Source of the DNA: Streptomyces graminofaciens | GTDB lineage: Bacteria; Actinomycetota; Actinomycetes; Streptomycetales; Streptomycetaceae | Reading direction: 5' to 3' | Length of the DNA stretch: 64,000 nucleotides | Assembly (NCBI RefSeq): GCF_030294945.1 | Contig: NZ_AP018448.1 | Span: 5,734,001 to 5,798,000 of the forward strand | Shown here: positions 26,611 to 36,549 of the stretch, in pieces | How the letters are laid out: each line of letters begins with the position of its first letter | Numbering within the stretch: the first letter of the stretch is position 1 | The notes under the pieces: generated by a model | The model's input: only the letters and a program-made list of their open reading frames with translations | Database searches by the model: none | Told to the model about the DNA's origin: nothing | Program-made: the position numbers and the translations under genes

Positions 26611-27432
26611 GTGAGCGCCATGCCGATCGCCTTGCTGCTCACCACGGCGGCCACCGCCGCCGTGGGTGTCGTCGTCCTGCGCACCCTCACGGGTCTGCGC
26701 CGAGAGGTCGCCGCCCTGCACGCCGAGCTGGCCGCGAGCCGCGCCGCCGGTGTGCGCGCGCCGGTGCCGGCCGCCCGCCCGGCCGCCGACACGGAGGAGA
26801 TACGCGCCGCCGTGGCCGAGGCCCTCGCGGAGGAACGGGAGCGTGAGCTGGCCGAGGCGCGCGCCTTCTGGGCCGCCCAGGAGGCCCGTGACGCCTCCGA
26901 CGCGCCGTCTCTGCTGGGTCTGCCCGACAGCGAGCTGTTCCTGCCCCGACAGTCCGATTTCGCGGGTCTGGAGCACCTTGAGCCGGTGACCGAGCCGAGC
27001 ATCGAGGGCGACGAGTTCTCCCCGAAGGACTTCGTCCAGGGGGGTACGGCCATGGAGTCCGCCGAGCTGGCCGCGGCCCGTCGGCGTCACCCCTCGCACC
27101 CCGACTTCGTGCCCGTGCAGTCCCCGGTCACGGGCGACCACGAGCGCACGGTCGCCTGCCTGGAGGAGCTGGCCGCCTCCCGCACCGAGCTGGCAGACGT
27201 CCGCCCGGGCCCGCTCGGCACGCTCGACGTGTACGTCTTCGCCGACGGCACCACCCTGTGCATGACCCCCGGCCACCGCGAAACCGCCGAACGCCTCTCC
27301 GCGGCCCTGCGCACCGGCGACACCCCCGTCCTCCTGGGCGGCTCGGGCATCTCGGGTGCGTACACCCTGACCTTCGAATGCGGCGAGGAAACGGTCTACA
27401 TCCTGGCGGACAGGGTCATCGCGTCGCTGTAG
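26611..27432 (+). CDS. Membrane-anchored protein of unknown function
   Basis: The product has 273 residues. An N-terminal helix (IALLLTTAATAAVGVVVL) is followed by an Ala/Glu-rich coiled coil of about 60 residues, an acidic linker with LLGLPDSELFLPRQSDF, and a C-terminal domain with LGTLDVYVFADGTTLCMTPGH and TFECGEETVYILADRVIASL. GTG at 26611 has GGGAG seven bases upstream. Long leader DNA of 280 bases precedes it after the thiolase terminator. The family is conserved in Streptomyces, but I do not know its function. The dispersed repeat at its 3' end may terminate it. Confidence 0.75.
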   Translation: MSAMPIALLLTTAATAAVGVVVLRTLTGLRREVAALHAELAASRAAGVRAPVPAARPAADTEEIRAAVAEALAEERERELAEARAFWAAQEARDASDAPSLLGLPDSELFLPRQSDFAGLEHLEPVTEPSIEGDEFSPKDFVQGGTAMESAELAAARRRHPSHPDFVPVQSPVTGDHERTVACLEELAASRTELADVRPGPLGTLDVYVFADGTTLCMTPGHRETAERLSAALRTGDTPVLLGGSGISGAYTLTFECGEETVYILADRVIASL

Positions 27433-27470
27433 CGCCCCGTCAGGGGCGCGGGGACTGCGCGAGCAAACCC
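27431..27470. repeat. Dispersed GCGCCCC/GGGGCGC element
   Basis: GCGCCCCGTCAGGGGCGC forms a hairpin followed by GGGGACTGCGCGAGCAA, which is the inverted orientation of the element at 14058-14107. It overlaps the last base pair of the preceding gene's stop and may act as its terminator. Confidence 0.65.
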
Positions 27471-27528
27471 AGGACGGCCCGCAGTCGCCACGACGCCACA
27501 GGCATTCGGAGCTCCCGGGCACCCACGC

Positions 27529-27834
27529 TCACACCCCCGCCCGCCGCTGCGCCTCCTCCACCAGCGCCAAGGCCTCCGCCAGCTCACCCTCGTCCCCCAG
27601 GACCAGCGCCAGATCATGCGCGGCAACGGTGATCTGATCAGCCGCCGCGAACATCCCGGCATCGGGCATCTCCCGCGGCGTGACCCCCTCCAGCCGCTGG
27701 GCACTGCGTGCCAACGCCCTGGCCAGTCCCAGTGCCTCCGCGGCGGCGCCCCGTTGCAGCCGGCTCTGCGGAGCGGCCCGCAGCCGGTCGGCGAAATGGT
27801 CCACGGCCCGGGTCAGTGGCGTCGTATCAAGCAC
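27529..27834 (-). CDS. Small conserved helical protein
   Basis: The 101-residue product is predominantly helical: TPLTRAVDHFADRLRAAPQSR, then Ala/Leu-rich helices and DLALVLGDEGELAEALALVEE. It has no signal or membrane segment. Such short proteins are conserved in Streptomyces without assigned function. It is divergent from the DUF4287-like gene at 27938, with 103 bases between them that can hold both promoters. Confidence 0.65.
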   Translation of the reverse strand: MLDTTPLTRAVDHFADRLRAAPQSRLQRGAAAEALGLARALARSAQRLEGVTPREMPDAGMFAAADQITVAAHDLALVLGDEGELAEALALVEEAQRRAGV

Positions 27835-27937
27835 GCCGCGAGACTACGCGTCTTCGCCGGAGTGTTGCCAACACGCGAACGCTCAGGCACCGTGGCCTGA
27901 AGGACCGGCTTACGTTCCCTTTCGTCCGGAGGCGCCG

Positions 27938-28168
27938 ATGTCCCAAGTCTTCTCAGAGGAGACCCATCGCAACCTGCTCGCCCGCATCCCCCATTGCACC
28001 GGTCGTGAAGTCTCCGACTGGCTTCGGAAAGTCGACGAAGGACCTGCTCTCTTCAACTTCGAGGAGAAGGTCAGCTGGCTCCGGCACGAGTACGACCTCG
28101 CGTACGGCCACGCCAAGGCACTCATCCACGAGTACGACCTGAGGAGGGCCGCGCGCAAACTGCTCTAG
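27938..28168 (+). CDS. DUF4287-like small protein
   Basis: The 76-residue protein has three short helices with HRNLLARIPHCTGREVSDWL, FNFEEKVSWLRHEYDLAYG and ALIHEYDLRRAA. These match the DUF4287 pattern (a DUF with a conserved WLR..HxLxxGHAxAxV motif). The ATG at 27938 has GGAGG five bases upstream. It ends 48 bases before a strong terminator shared with the convergent Bax-inhibitor gene. Function is unknown. Confidence 0.75.
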   Translation: MSQVFSEETHRNLLARIPHCTGREVSDWLRKVDEGPALFNFEEKVSWLRHEYDLAYGHAKALIHEYDLRRAARKLL

Positions 28169-28215
28169 GCGCGCACGCAGGATCCCCGACCGACCCACCC
28201 ACCCCGCAGACGAGG

Positions 28216-28250
28216 AAGGGCCCCGGGAAGCGGAAGCTCCCGGGGCCCTT
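28216..28250. terminator. Bidirectional terminator
   Basis: AAGGGCCCCGGGA (28216-28228) and TCCCGGGGCCCTT (28238-28250) form a perfect 13-base stem with a 9-base loop between the convergent genes ending at 28168 and 28282. The A/T ends make it suitable in both directions. Confidence 0.85.
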
Positions 28251-28281
28251 CGGCGCGCTGCGCCAGGTACTACTGGTTCGG

Positions 28282-29163
28282 TCAGTCGTCGCCGCTGAAG
28301 ATGGCGACCAGCCGCAGCATCTCCACGTAGATCCACACGAGGGTCATGGTCAGGCCGAACGCGGCCAGCCAGGCCTCCTCGCGGGGGGCGCCGTAGGCGA
28401 TGCCGTCCTCGATCTGCTTGAAGTCGAGGGTGAGGAAGAAGGCGCCGAGCAGGATCGCGAGGATGCCGACGATCGCGCCGATCGGGCCCATGCTGCGCAG
28501 TCCGCCGTCGGGCGCGAGGCCGAAGACGACCAGCAGCAGGTTGACCGCCATGACGAGGACGAAGGCGATCGCGATCGTCATGCCGATGCGGGCGTACCGT
28601 GCGGTGACCCGGATCCAGCCCGCCTTGTAGACGAGCAGGGTGGCGCCGGAGACGGCCATGGTGCCGAGCACCGCCTGGAAGGGCGCGCCGTCCCAGACCG
28701 AGTTGTACATCTCGCTGAGCACGCCGAGGAAGACGCCCTCGAAGGCGGCGTAGGCCAGGATCAGCGCGGGCGAGGCCTTGCGCTTGAAGGACTGCACCAT
28801 CGCCAGGACGAAGGCGATGAGCGCGGCGCCGATGGCCAGGCCGAAGCTCTTGGACGTGACGGGCAGGAGGGCCCACGCCAGGATGGCACCGACCACGACC
28901 GTGCCGAGCGTCATGGCCGAGCGGACGACGACGTCGTCCATCGTCATGCCGCCGGTGCGGACCGGGGCCTGCGGCGGGGCGCCGTGCTGTACGCCCTGCT
29001 GGGCGTACGGGTTCGTCGCGTAGGGGTTGCCGCCCTGCTGGGCGTAGGGGTTGCCCTGGGTGCCGACAGCTGCTCCCCCGGCCTGCGGCGCGGTGTTGAA
29101 GCCCGCGTAGCCGTTGTCGCGGCTGAACCCCCGTCGCGAGAAGACCGGGTTGCTGCTCCTCAT
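28282..29163 (-). CDS. Bax inhibitor-1/YccA-family membrane protein
   Basis: The 293-residue protein has an N-terminal cytoplasmic tail with NPYAQQGGNPYATNPYAQQ repeats, and then seven hydrophobic helices, including VVVGAILAWALLPV, LAIGAALIAFVLAMV and the conserved EGVFLGVLSEMY segment. BI-1/YccA proteins are pH-sensitive ion (calcium) leak channels or modulators of membrane proteases. The ATG at 29163 sits behind GGAGG (CACTCCTCC on the complement). It is a single gene bounded by the terminator at 28216 and the region upstream of bldA. Confidence 0.88.
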   Translation of the reverse strand: MRSSNPVFSRRGFSRDNGYAGFNTAPQAGGAAVGTQGNPYAQQGGNPYATNPYAQQGVQHGAPPQAPVRTGGMTMDDVVVRSAMTLGTVVVGAILAWALLPVTSKSFGLAIGAALIAFVLAMVQSFKRKASPALILAYAAFEGVFLGVLSEMYNSVWDGAPFQAVLGTMAVSGATLLVYKAGWIRVTARYARIGMTIAIAFVLVMAVNLLLVVFGLAPDGGLRSMGPIGAIVGILAILLGAFFLTLDFKQIEDGIAYGAPREEAWLAAFGLTMTLVWIYVEMLRLVAIFSGDD

Positions 29164-29523
29164 TTCACTCCTCCATGGCCACCGTGCGTGGCCTTGGCCT
29201 CAAGAGTAATAGGTAGGCAAAGGATTGACCCTAGTGCTTGGGGAGGATCTTTCCCTTGCCCTGACATCGAACACGCTACGCGTCTGCGTGATTCCCCGCC
29301 CCGGCCGCCCCAACCCCGGACCATCTCGGTACACACCCGAGATCGTCCAGAAATCAACCACCAGCCGTCTCAGGTGGCACGCTTCGAGGTGTCGTCATCG
29401 GGTAGCCGGTCGACAAGGGCCCGCCCGAGGGTCGGCAGCGGGCGCCAGTCGGCGCGCGCATGCCGGTCGAGGAACACCCCCCGTGTCGGACCCTGGGGGA
29501 TATTGTTCGATGTGGGTCGGAGG
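29164..29523. other. Intergenic region between Bax-inhibitor gene and bldA
   Basis: This stretch contains the promoter region of the Bax-inhibitor gene (AT-richer around 29205-29270, with AGTAATAGGTAGG) and the 3' flank of bldA. No credible protein gene was found. A CTAGTGCTTGGGGAGGATC segment near 29230 gives no recognisable motif. Confidence 0.4.
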
Positions 29524-29606
29524 TGCCCGGAACCGGACTTGAACCGGTACGCCCGCGAGGGGCAGCGAGGTTTAAGCTCGCCGTGTCTGCATTCCACCAT
29601 CCGGGC
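29524..29606 (-). tRNA. bldA: tRNA-Leu(UAA), the bldA developmental tRNA
   Basis: The minus strand folds into a complete class II tRNA. The acceptor GCCCGGA pairs with TCCGGGC. The D-arm contains GTGGAATGCAGACAC. The anticodon stem GCGAG/CTCGC encloses the loop CTTAAAC, which places UAA as anticodon. A long variable arm with GCCCCTCGCGGGCGT follows, and the T-arm loop is TTCAAGT. This tRNA decodes UUA, the rarest codon in Streptomyces, and is the bldA gene whose loss blocks aerial growth and antibiotic production. The genome has ACC after the acceptor, followed by T, so the terminal A would be added after transcription. Confidence 0.95.
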
Positions 29607-29634
29607 AGGCCATGGGCTCCGCGCTGAGGTGCCG

Positions 29635-29640
29635 AGCCTA
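29635..29640 (-). promoter_or_regulatory. Candidate -10 box of bldA
   Basis: TAGGCT on the minus strand lies about 30 bases upstream of the tRNA 5' end and resembles a -10 element. The sequence about 18 bases further upstream gives no clear -35. This is a position-based guess. Confidence 0.35.
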
Positions 29641-29931
29641 TCGGGACCCTTCCCTCGAACAGCGGAAGAGCAGACCGATGTTGTCTTATTTTATTGACGT
29701 CTGAGGGTGCATCAGCCCACGGAACAGGCCATCCGCACTTGCCAATAGCCTTTCGGACGGCAGGCCCGAGCGTGTGGGGAATGACGGAATTTCACCGCCC
29801 GAACGAGCGGCCGCACCCAGGCGCCCGGTGATGACGCGTCGCGTCGACGACGATTCGGGGGGCGGTGCGTGGTGAATCGTGTCGCTCACGCCGGGTGCGA
29901 CGGAGGACACAGACACGGTCCAACTGGACGC

Positions 29932-29951
29932 CGTCATACCCAGGTATGACG
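29932..29951. promoter_or_regulatory. Perfect palindrome upstream of ABC exporter genes
   Basis: CGTCATACC (29932-29940) and GGTATGACG (29943-29951) form a perfect 9-base inverted repeat with spacer CA, 145 bases before the ATP-binding protein start. It has the size and symmetry of a TetR- or MarR-type operator. No regulator gene lies next to it, so the repressor should be unlinked. Confidence 0.6.
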
Positions 29952-30096
29952 CGACGCCCGCTCGTCCGTCAGAAGTCTGCCCCCGGAACCAGGACTGCGA
30001 CTGACTACACGGCGACCGTCGATCGCGACGATGGAGGCATCCCCCGAAAAGACGGAAGCCTCAGAACCGTCGTCGTCCCGACAGGAGTTCCCACCC

Positions 30097-30867
<771 letters not shown>

Positions 30868-30978
30868 GGCCGTTCGCCCCGGCGACCCCTGGGCCGCGCC
30901 CCCAGACCCCCATCGGCCTTCGGCCGCGTCCTCGACGCCGGACGGGCCGAACATCCACAACCCCGAACAGAGACCCCT

Positions 30979-33519
30979 ATGTTCCGTACCGCCCTGCGCA
31001 ACGTGCTCGCGCACAAGGCGAGGCTGCTCATGACCGTGCTCGCCGTGATGCTCGGCGTGGCCTTCGTCTCGGGCACGCTGGTCTTCACCAACACCATCTC
31101 GGAGGCGTACCAGAAGAGCTCGGCCAAGGGCTTCGACCAAGTGGACGTCGCGATCCAGCCGGAGTACCGGGAGGGCGAGGGCGACAAGGTCGGCGAGCGG
31201 CGGAAGCTGACGCACGCGCTGCTGGAGAAGGCCGAGTCCGTGCCCGGCGCCAAGTCCGCCCTCGGTGTCGTCGGTGGTTTCACCGCCCTCGGTGACAAGG
31301 ACGGCAAGCTCATCGGCGGCGGCTTCCAGTCGCAGGGCGGGAACTACTGGGGGAGCCACGACCCCCGGTATCCGATCCGGGAGGGCGGTCGTGCTCCCAG
31401 GGGAGCCGACGAGATCGCCATTGACTCCGAGACCGCCGAGCGGGCCGGGTACAAGGTCGGCGACACGATCCCGGTGTCCGTCGACGGGCCCGTCGTCACC
31501 CCCACCATCACCGGAATCTTCACCACGGACGACGGCAATGTCGCCGCCGGCGGCAGCCTCGCCCTCTTCGACACGGCGACTGCCCAAAAGCTGTTCCACA
31601 AGCAGGGCGAGTACGACGAGATCGACGTGAAGGCGGCAGCCGGCACCAGCCAGGCCCAACTCCGCACGGCCCTCGACAAGGTCGTACCGGCCGATGTCGC
31701 GTCCACGATCACCGGCAGGCAACTCGCCGACGACCAGGCCGAGATGATCGCCGCCAACATGAGCGGCCTGAAGAACGGCCTGCTGGTCTTCGCCGGGATC
31801 GCCCTGTTCGTCGGCACCTTCATCATCGCCAACACCTTCACCATGCTGGTCGCCCAGCGCACCAAGGAGCTGGCGCTGCTGCGCGCGGTGGGTGCCTCGC
31901 GCCGTCAGGTGACGCGTTCGGTGCTGGTCGAGGCGTTCTTCGTGGGCGCGGTCGCGGCGGTCGGCGGGCTCGCGGTCGGGGTCGGTATCGGCGCCGCCAT
32001 GCGAGCCCTGATCGGCATGGTCGGTGCGGCCATCCCGGACGGCCCGCTGGTCGTGACGCCCGGCACGGCCGCCACCGCCCTCCTCGTCGGCGTACTGATC
32101 ACGATGCTGGCCGCCTGGCTGCCCGGGCGCCGCGCCGCGAAGATCCCGCCGGTCGCCGCGATGAGCAGCGTCCACGCGCAGGCGACGACCAGGTCGCTCG
32201 TCGTACGGAACGTCATCGGCGCGATCCTCGCCGGCGGGGGCGCGGCCGTCGTCCTCTACGCCACCACCCTGGACGGCTCCGACGGCCAGGCCCCGATGGG
32301 GCTCGGCGCGGTTCTGCTGATCATCGGCGTCTTCGTCCTCACCCCGCTGCTCTCCCGCCCGCTCATCGCGGCCGCGTCGCCCGTGCTGCGCGTCTTCGGC
32401 GTCTCCGGCAAGCTCGCCCGGCAGAACTCCGTACGCAATCCGCGCCGGACCGCCGCCACCGCCTCCGCGCTGATGATCGGCCTGACGCTGATCACCGGTA
32501 TGACGGTGATGGCGGGCAGTCTGCAGACGTCCATCGACAAGATGGCGGCCTCCTCGATCAAGGCGGACTACGTCGTCTCGATGGCCAACGGCAACCTCCT
32601 CGTCCCGGACGTGGACAAGAAGCTCGCCGCCACCGAGGGCGTCACCGCCACCTCCCCGCTGCGCAACTCCCCCTCCCGCATCGAGGGCGAGACCGAGTAC
32701 CTGACCGGAGTCAACGGCTCCACCATCGGCAGGCTGACCGACCTGACGATCGAGGACGGCGCTTTCGAGGTCGGCGGGACGAACATCGTCGTGGACGAGG
32801 GGACCGCCAAGTACCACGGCTGGAAGGCGGGTTCGTCCTTCACGGTCGCGTACGAGGACGGGGCGAAGCAGAAGCTGACGGTCGCCGGCGTCTACGCGGG
32901 CAACGAGATCATGCGGGGCGTCCTCCTGGACAACGCGACGCTCACCCCGCATCTCAAGGTCCCCTCCGACCCGGCGGACATGCAGGTCATGGTCAAGACC
33001 TCGGCCGGTGCCTCCGACGCCACCAAGAGCCGGTTGGAGAAGGCCCTCGGCGACAACCCGGGCATCCGGGTCCAGGACCGCCAGGACATCTCCGACGGCA
33101 TCGCGCAGATCTTCACGCTGATGCTGAACATGCTCTACGGCCTGCTGGCCATGGCTGTGATCGTCGCCGTCCTCGGTGTGATCAACACCCTCGCGATGTC
33201 CGTCTTCGAGCGCTCGCAGGAGATCGGCATGCTCCGCGCGATCGGCCTCGACCGCCGGGCCGTGAAGCGGATGGTCCGCCTGGAGTCCCTGGTGATCTCC
33301 CTGTTCGGCGGGTTCCTCGGCATCGGCCTCGGCATCTTCTTCGGCTGGGCGGCCGGTGAACTGCTCGCCAGCAAGATGGCGACGTACGAACTGGTCCTGC
33401 CCTGGGCCCGCCTGGCCGTCTTCCTCCTGCTGGCCGCCACGGTCGGCATCCTGGCCGCGCTCTGGCCGGCCCGCCGCGCGGCGAAGCTGAACATGCTGGA
33501 GGCGATCAAGGCGGAGTAG
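30979..33519 (+). CDS. FtsX/MacB-like ABC permease
   Basis: The 846-residue protein has the duplicated FtsX-domain architecture: an N-terminal helix and a MacB_PCD extracellular domain, then a transmembrane set with LLVFAGIALFVGTFIIANTF and ELALLRAVGASRRQVTR. A second set follows at about residues 480-846, with LLAMAVIVAVLGVINTLAMS and EIGMLRAIGLDRRAVKRM and a C-terminal helix. The GAS/AIG motifs mark the coupling helices. It is coupled functionally with the preceding ATPase and ends at a strong terminator. Substrate is unknown, and the family exports lipids, antibiotics or lipoproteins. Confidence 0.93.
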   Translation: MFRTALRNVLAHKARLLMTVLAVMLGVAFVSGTLVFTNTISEAYQKSSAKGFDQVDVAIQPEYREGEGDKVGERRKLTHALLEKAESVPGAKSALGVVGGFTALGDKDGKLIGGGFQSQGGNYWGSHDPRYPIREGGRAPRGADEIAIDSETAERAGYKVGDTIPVSVDGPVVTPTITGIFTTDDGNVAAGGSLALFDTATAQKLFHKQGEYDEIDVKAAAGTSQAQLRTALDKVVPADVASTITGRQLADDQAEMIAANMSGLKNGLLVFAGIALFVGTFIIANTFTMLVAQRTKELALLRAVGASRRQVTRSVLVEAFFVGAVAAVGGLAVGVGIGAAMRALIGMVGAAIPDGPLVVTPGTAATALLVGVLITMLAAWLPGRRAAKIPPVAAMSSVHAQATTRSLVVRNVIGAILAGGGAAVVLYATTLDGSDGQAPMGLGAVLLIIGVFVLTPLLSRPLIAAASPVLRVFGVSGKLARQNSVRNPRRTAATASALMIGLTLITGMTVMAGSLQTSIDKMAASSIKADYVVSMANGNLLVPDVDKKLAATEGVTATSPLRNSPSRIEGETEYLTGVNGSTIGRLTDLTIEDGAFEVGGTNIVVDEGTAKYHGWKAGSSFTVAYEDGAKQKLTVAGVYAGNEIMRGVLLDNATLTPHLKVPSDPADMQVMVKTSAGASDATKSRLEKALGDNPGIRVQDRQDISDGIAQIFTLMLNMLYGLLAMAVIVAVLGVINTLAMSVFERSQEIGMLRAIGLDRRAVKRMVRLESLVISLFGGFLGIGLGIFFGWAAGELLASKMATYELVLPWARLAVFLLLAATVGILAALWPARRAAKLNMLEAIKAE

Positions 33520-33538
33520 CGACGCCTGCCTGCCTGCA

Positions 33539-33577
33539 CGAAGGGGCCCCGTTCCGTGGCGGAACGGGGCCCCTTCG
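33539..33577. terminator. Strong hairpin terminator after ABC exporter
   Basis: CGAAGGGGCCCCGTTCCG (33539-33556) and its perfect complement (33560-33577) form an 18-base stem with a 3-base loop, 20 bases after the permease stop and 15 bases before the convergent cfa stop. It can work for both genes. Confidence 0.88.
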
Positions 33578-33591
33578 TGTACCTACGGACG

Positions 33592-34929
33592 TCACCCACC
33601 CCACACACGGGCCCTGAGCGGCATCCCGGAAGCACCCCCTTCGGGTGTTCTGACGGCCAGCACCTGGTTGACGCCGAGGCGGTTGCGTTCGAAGCCGACG
33701 GCGCAGGCGGCCATGTAGAGGAGCCAGACGCGGGCGCGGCCGGGGCTGGTGAGGGCGACGGCGCGGGCCCATGCGGCGTCGAGGTTCGCGACCCAGGCGC
33801 GCAGGGTGAGGCCGTAGTGCTCGCGGAGGGACTCGACGTCGCGGACCTCGAACCCGGCGCGTTCGAGCTGGGTGACGGTGGTGCCGACGGGGGCGAGTTC
33901 GCCGTCCGGGAAGACGTACGCGTCGATGAACCCGTCGATGGAGTACGCGGACTCGTCGCGTCGCGGACGGCGTGAGATCTGGTGGTTGAGGAGCCGACCG
34001 CCGGGTGCGAGGAGTCGGTGAAGATTTTCCGCGTACTCCAGGTACTTGTCGGCGCCGACGTGTTCGGCCATGCCGATGGAGGAGATGGCGTCGTAGGGCC
34101 CGTCGGTGACGTCGCGGTAGTCCTGGACGCGGATCTCCACCCGGTCGGTCAGTCCCTCGTCGGCGACACGCTTGCGTGCGTACACGGCCTGTTCCTGCGA
34201 GAGCGTGATGCCGACGACGTGTACGCCGTGGTCGCGGGCCGCGTGGACGGCCATGGAGCCCCAGCCGCAGCCGACGTCCAGGAGGCGCTGTCCGGGCGCG
34301 AGGGCGAGCTTGCGGCAGATGAGGTCGAGCTTGTCGTGCTGGGCGGTCTCGAGGGTGGCCTCGGCATCGACATCGGCATCGGCATCGGCATCGGGGGAGC
34401 CCGATGGCCAGTAGGCGCAGGAGTACACCATCGAGGGGCCGAGGACGAGCTCGTAGAAGTCGTTGCCCACGTCGTAGTGGTGGCTGATGGCGCGTTTGTC
34501 GGTGTGTTTGGTGTGGCGGTGGCGCAGCGGGTCGCGGATCTCCTCCGGGGGCGGTGCGGGCGGGAGGAGGACGGCGGGGCCGGCGAGTCTGAGCAGCCCC
34601 CGGACGGCGGAGCGCGCGGTGGGGTCGCGCAGGGTTTCGGCGAGCCCACGGGCGCCCTCCTCACGCTCCCAGACGTGGGTGGCCATCAGGTCGAGGACGG
34701 CGTAGAGGTCGCCGTCGACACCGAGGTCGCCGGCGACCCAGGCGCGGGCGAGGCCCAGTTCGCCGGGTTTCCAGAGCAGTCGGCGCAAGGCCCTGCGGTT
34801 GCGTACGACCAGTACGGGGGCCTCCGGGGGGCCGGCCTCCGAGCCGTCCCACGCCCGGATCCGGACCGGGAGCGAGGTTCCCAACACCTGTTCGAACAGG
34901 GTGTTCAGCCGCGACGCGGCGTCCTGCAT
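33592..34929 (-). CDS. cfa: Cyclopropane-fatty-acyl-phospholipid synthase
   Basis: This 445-residue SAM-dependent enzyme adds a methylene to unsaturated acyl chains of membrane phospholipids. The SAM-binding motif is LLDVGCGWGSMAVHAA near residue 212. The conserved HYDVGNDFY and MVYSCAYW precede it and TLSQEQ follows. The ATG at 34929 has GGAGG eight bases upstream; the longer frame upstream has no support. A DADADADVDAEAT run near residue 190 is encoded by a CATCGG-type hexamer repeat at about 34365-34395, an insertion unlike most family members. It is convergent with the ABC exporter. Confidence 0.9.
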   Translation of the reverse strand: MQDAASRLNTLFEQVLGTSLPVRIRAWDGSEAGPPEAPVLVVRNRRALRRLLWKPGELGLARAWVAGDLGVDGDLYAVLDLMATHVWEREEGARGLAETLRDPTARSAVRGLLRLAGPAVLLPPAPPPEEIRDPLRHRHTKHTDKRAISHHYDVGNDFYELVLGPSMVYSCAYWPSGSPDADADADVDAEATLETAQHDKLDLICRKLALAPGQRLLDVGCGWGSMAVHAARDHGVHVVGITLSQEQAVYARKRVADEGLTDRVEIRVQDYRDVTDGPYDAISSIGMAEHVGADKYLEYAENLHRLLAPGGRLLNHQISRRPRRDESAYSIDGFIDAYVFPDGELAPVGTTVTQLERAGFEVRDVESLREHYGLTLRAWVANLDAAWARAVALTSPGRARVWLLYMAACAVGFERNRLGVNQVLAVRTPEGGASGMPLRARVWGG

Positions 34930-35102
34930 GGCGCACACCTCCGTGACGAGAGATCCCGGAATGTCCAACACAGAGGTAACACCTACAGAGCCCGGCCGCA
35001 GTCCCCCATGGGCGTTACAAGTCGATTTCGCCCAGAGGGCGGGTGATGGGGTTCACCGGCGGGCGCAGGATCGTCGTGGTTGCTCGCGCGGCCCCCGGCA
35101 CG

Positions 35103-35144
35103 CCGAAGGACCTCCCGCACCACGGATGGCGGGAGGTCCTTCGG
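35103..35144 (-). terminator. Terminator after NADH dehydrogenase gene
   Basis: CCGAAGGACCTCCCGC (35103-35118) and GCGGGAGGTCCTTCGG (35129-35144) form a perfect 16-base stem with a 10-base loop, 22 bases downstream of the ndh stop on the minus strand. Confidence 0.85.
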
Positions 35145-35166
35145 GTCGATCAGGGGCGACCGGAGG

Positions 35167-36549
35167 TCAGGAGGCCTTGGCCTTTTCCTCGGTCTTCGTC
35201 ACGGCAGCGACCGGCGCCGGCTTCGCGGCCTCGTAGAACTCCTCACGGGGAGTCTCGATGGCACCGAGGGAGACGACCTCGCGCTTGAGGAACATCGCGA
35301 GGGTCCAGTCGGCGAAGACGCGGATCTTGCGGTTCCAGGTCGGCATGGCCAGACCGTGGTAGCCACGGTGCATGTACCACGCCAGGCGGCCCTTGAGCTT
35401 GATCTTCATCTTGCCCATGACGATCATCGCGACGCCCTTGTGGAGGCCGAGGCCCGCCACCGCACCCTTGTTGGAGTGCGCGTACTCCTTCTGCGGGAAG
35501 CCCCGCATACCGGAGACCACGTTGTCGCCGAGGACCCGGGCCTGACGCAGCGCGTGCTGTGCGTTCGGCGGGCACCAGGCGTTCTCGACACCGGCCTTGC
35601 GGGCGGCGACGTCGGGCACCTGGGCGTTGTCGCCGGCGGCCCAGATGTAGTCGGTGCCCTGGACCTGGAGGGTCGGCTGGGTGTCGACGTGGCCACGGGG
35701 GCCGAGCGGCAGGCCGTAGCGCGAGAGAACCGGGTTCGGCTTGACGCCGGCGGTCCAGACGATCGTGTTGGAGTCGACCTCGAGGCCGTTCTTCAGCACC
35801 ACGTGGCCGTCGACGCAGGAGTCCATGGAGGTGTTGAGGTAGACCTCGACCCCACGGCCCTCCAGGTGCTCCTTGCCGTACAGGCCGAGCTTCGGGCCGA
35901 CCTCGGGGAGGATCTTGTCGGCGGCGTCGACGAGCACGAAGCGCATGTCCTCGCGGGACACGTTCTTGTAGTACTTCGCGGCGTCGCGGGCCATGTCCTC
36001 GACCTCGCCGATGGTCTCCGCGCCGGCGAAGCCACCGCCCACGAAGACGAAGGTCAGCGCCTTGCGGCGGACGTCCTCGTCGGTCGTGGAGTCGGCCTTG
36101 TCGAGCTGCTCGAGGACGTGGTTGCGCAGGCCGATGGCCTCCTCGATGCCCTTCATGCCGATGCCCTGCTCGGCGAGGCCGGGGATCGGGAAGGTGCGGG
36201 AGACCGCGCCGAGCGCGATCACCAGGTAGTCGAAGGGCAGCTCGTACGCCTCGCCGACCAGCGGGGCGATCGTGGCGACCTTGCGGTCCTGGTCGATGGT
36301 GGTGACCCGACCGGTGAGGACCTCCGCCTTCGGCAGCACGCGTCGCAGCGGGACGACGACGTGCCGGGGGGAGATGCTGCCGGCGGCGGCTTCGGGGAGG
36401 AAGGGCTGGTAGGTCATGTACGACCGGGGGTCGACGACCGTGACGGTCGCCTCGCCGTAGCGCATCTTCTTGAGGATGCGCCGAGCTGCGTACAGGCCTA
36501 CGTACCCACCGCCTACTACGAGGATCCTGGGACGCTCCGTGGTGCTCAT
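35167..36549 (-). CDS. ndh: Type II NADH dehydrogenase
   Basis: The 460-residue flavoprotein passes electrons from NADH to menaquinone without proton pumping. The FAD-binding motif is VVGGGYVGLYAARRI at the N-terminus, and a second Rossmann motif lies in FVFVGGGFAGAETIGE near residue 165. IWTAGVKPNPVLS and IWAAGDNAQVPD are typical of NDH-2, and the C-terminal helix (RVFADWTLAMFLKREVV) attaches it to the membrane. ATG at 36549 has no strong ribosome site, and an upstream extension through 36831 lacks homology. A Rex-type operator lies 320 bases upstream, so the leader appears long. Confidence 0.92.
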   Translation of the reverse strand: MSTTERPRILVVGGGYVGLYAARRILKKMRYGEATVTVVDPRSYMTYQPFLPEAAAGSISPRHVVVPLRRVLPKAEVLTGRVTTIDQDRKVATIAPLVGEAYELPFDYLVIALGAVSRTFPIPGLAEQGIGMKGIEEAIGLRNHVLEQLDKADSTTDEDVRRKALTFVFVGGGFAGAETIGEVEDMARDAAKYYKNVSREDMRFVLVDAADKILPEVGPKLGLYGKEHLEGRGVEVYLNTSMDSCVDGHVVLKNGLEVDSNTIVWTAGVKPNPVLSRYGLPLGPRGHVDTQPTLQVQGTDYIWAAGDNAQVPDVAARKAGVENAWCPPNAQHALRQARVLGDNVVSGMRGFPQKEYAHSNKGAVAGLGLHKGVAMIVMGKMKIKLKGRLAWYMHRGYHGLAMPTWNRKIRVFADWTLAMFLKREVVSLGAIETPREEFYEAAKPAPVAAVTKTEEKAKAS

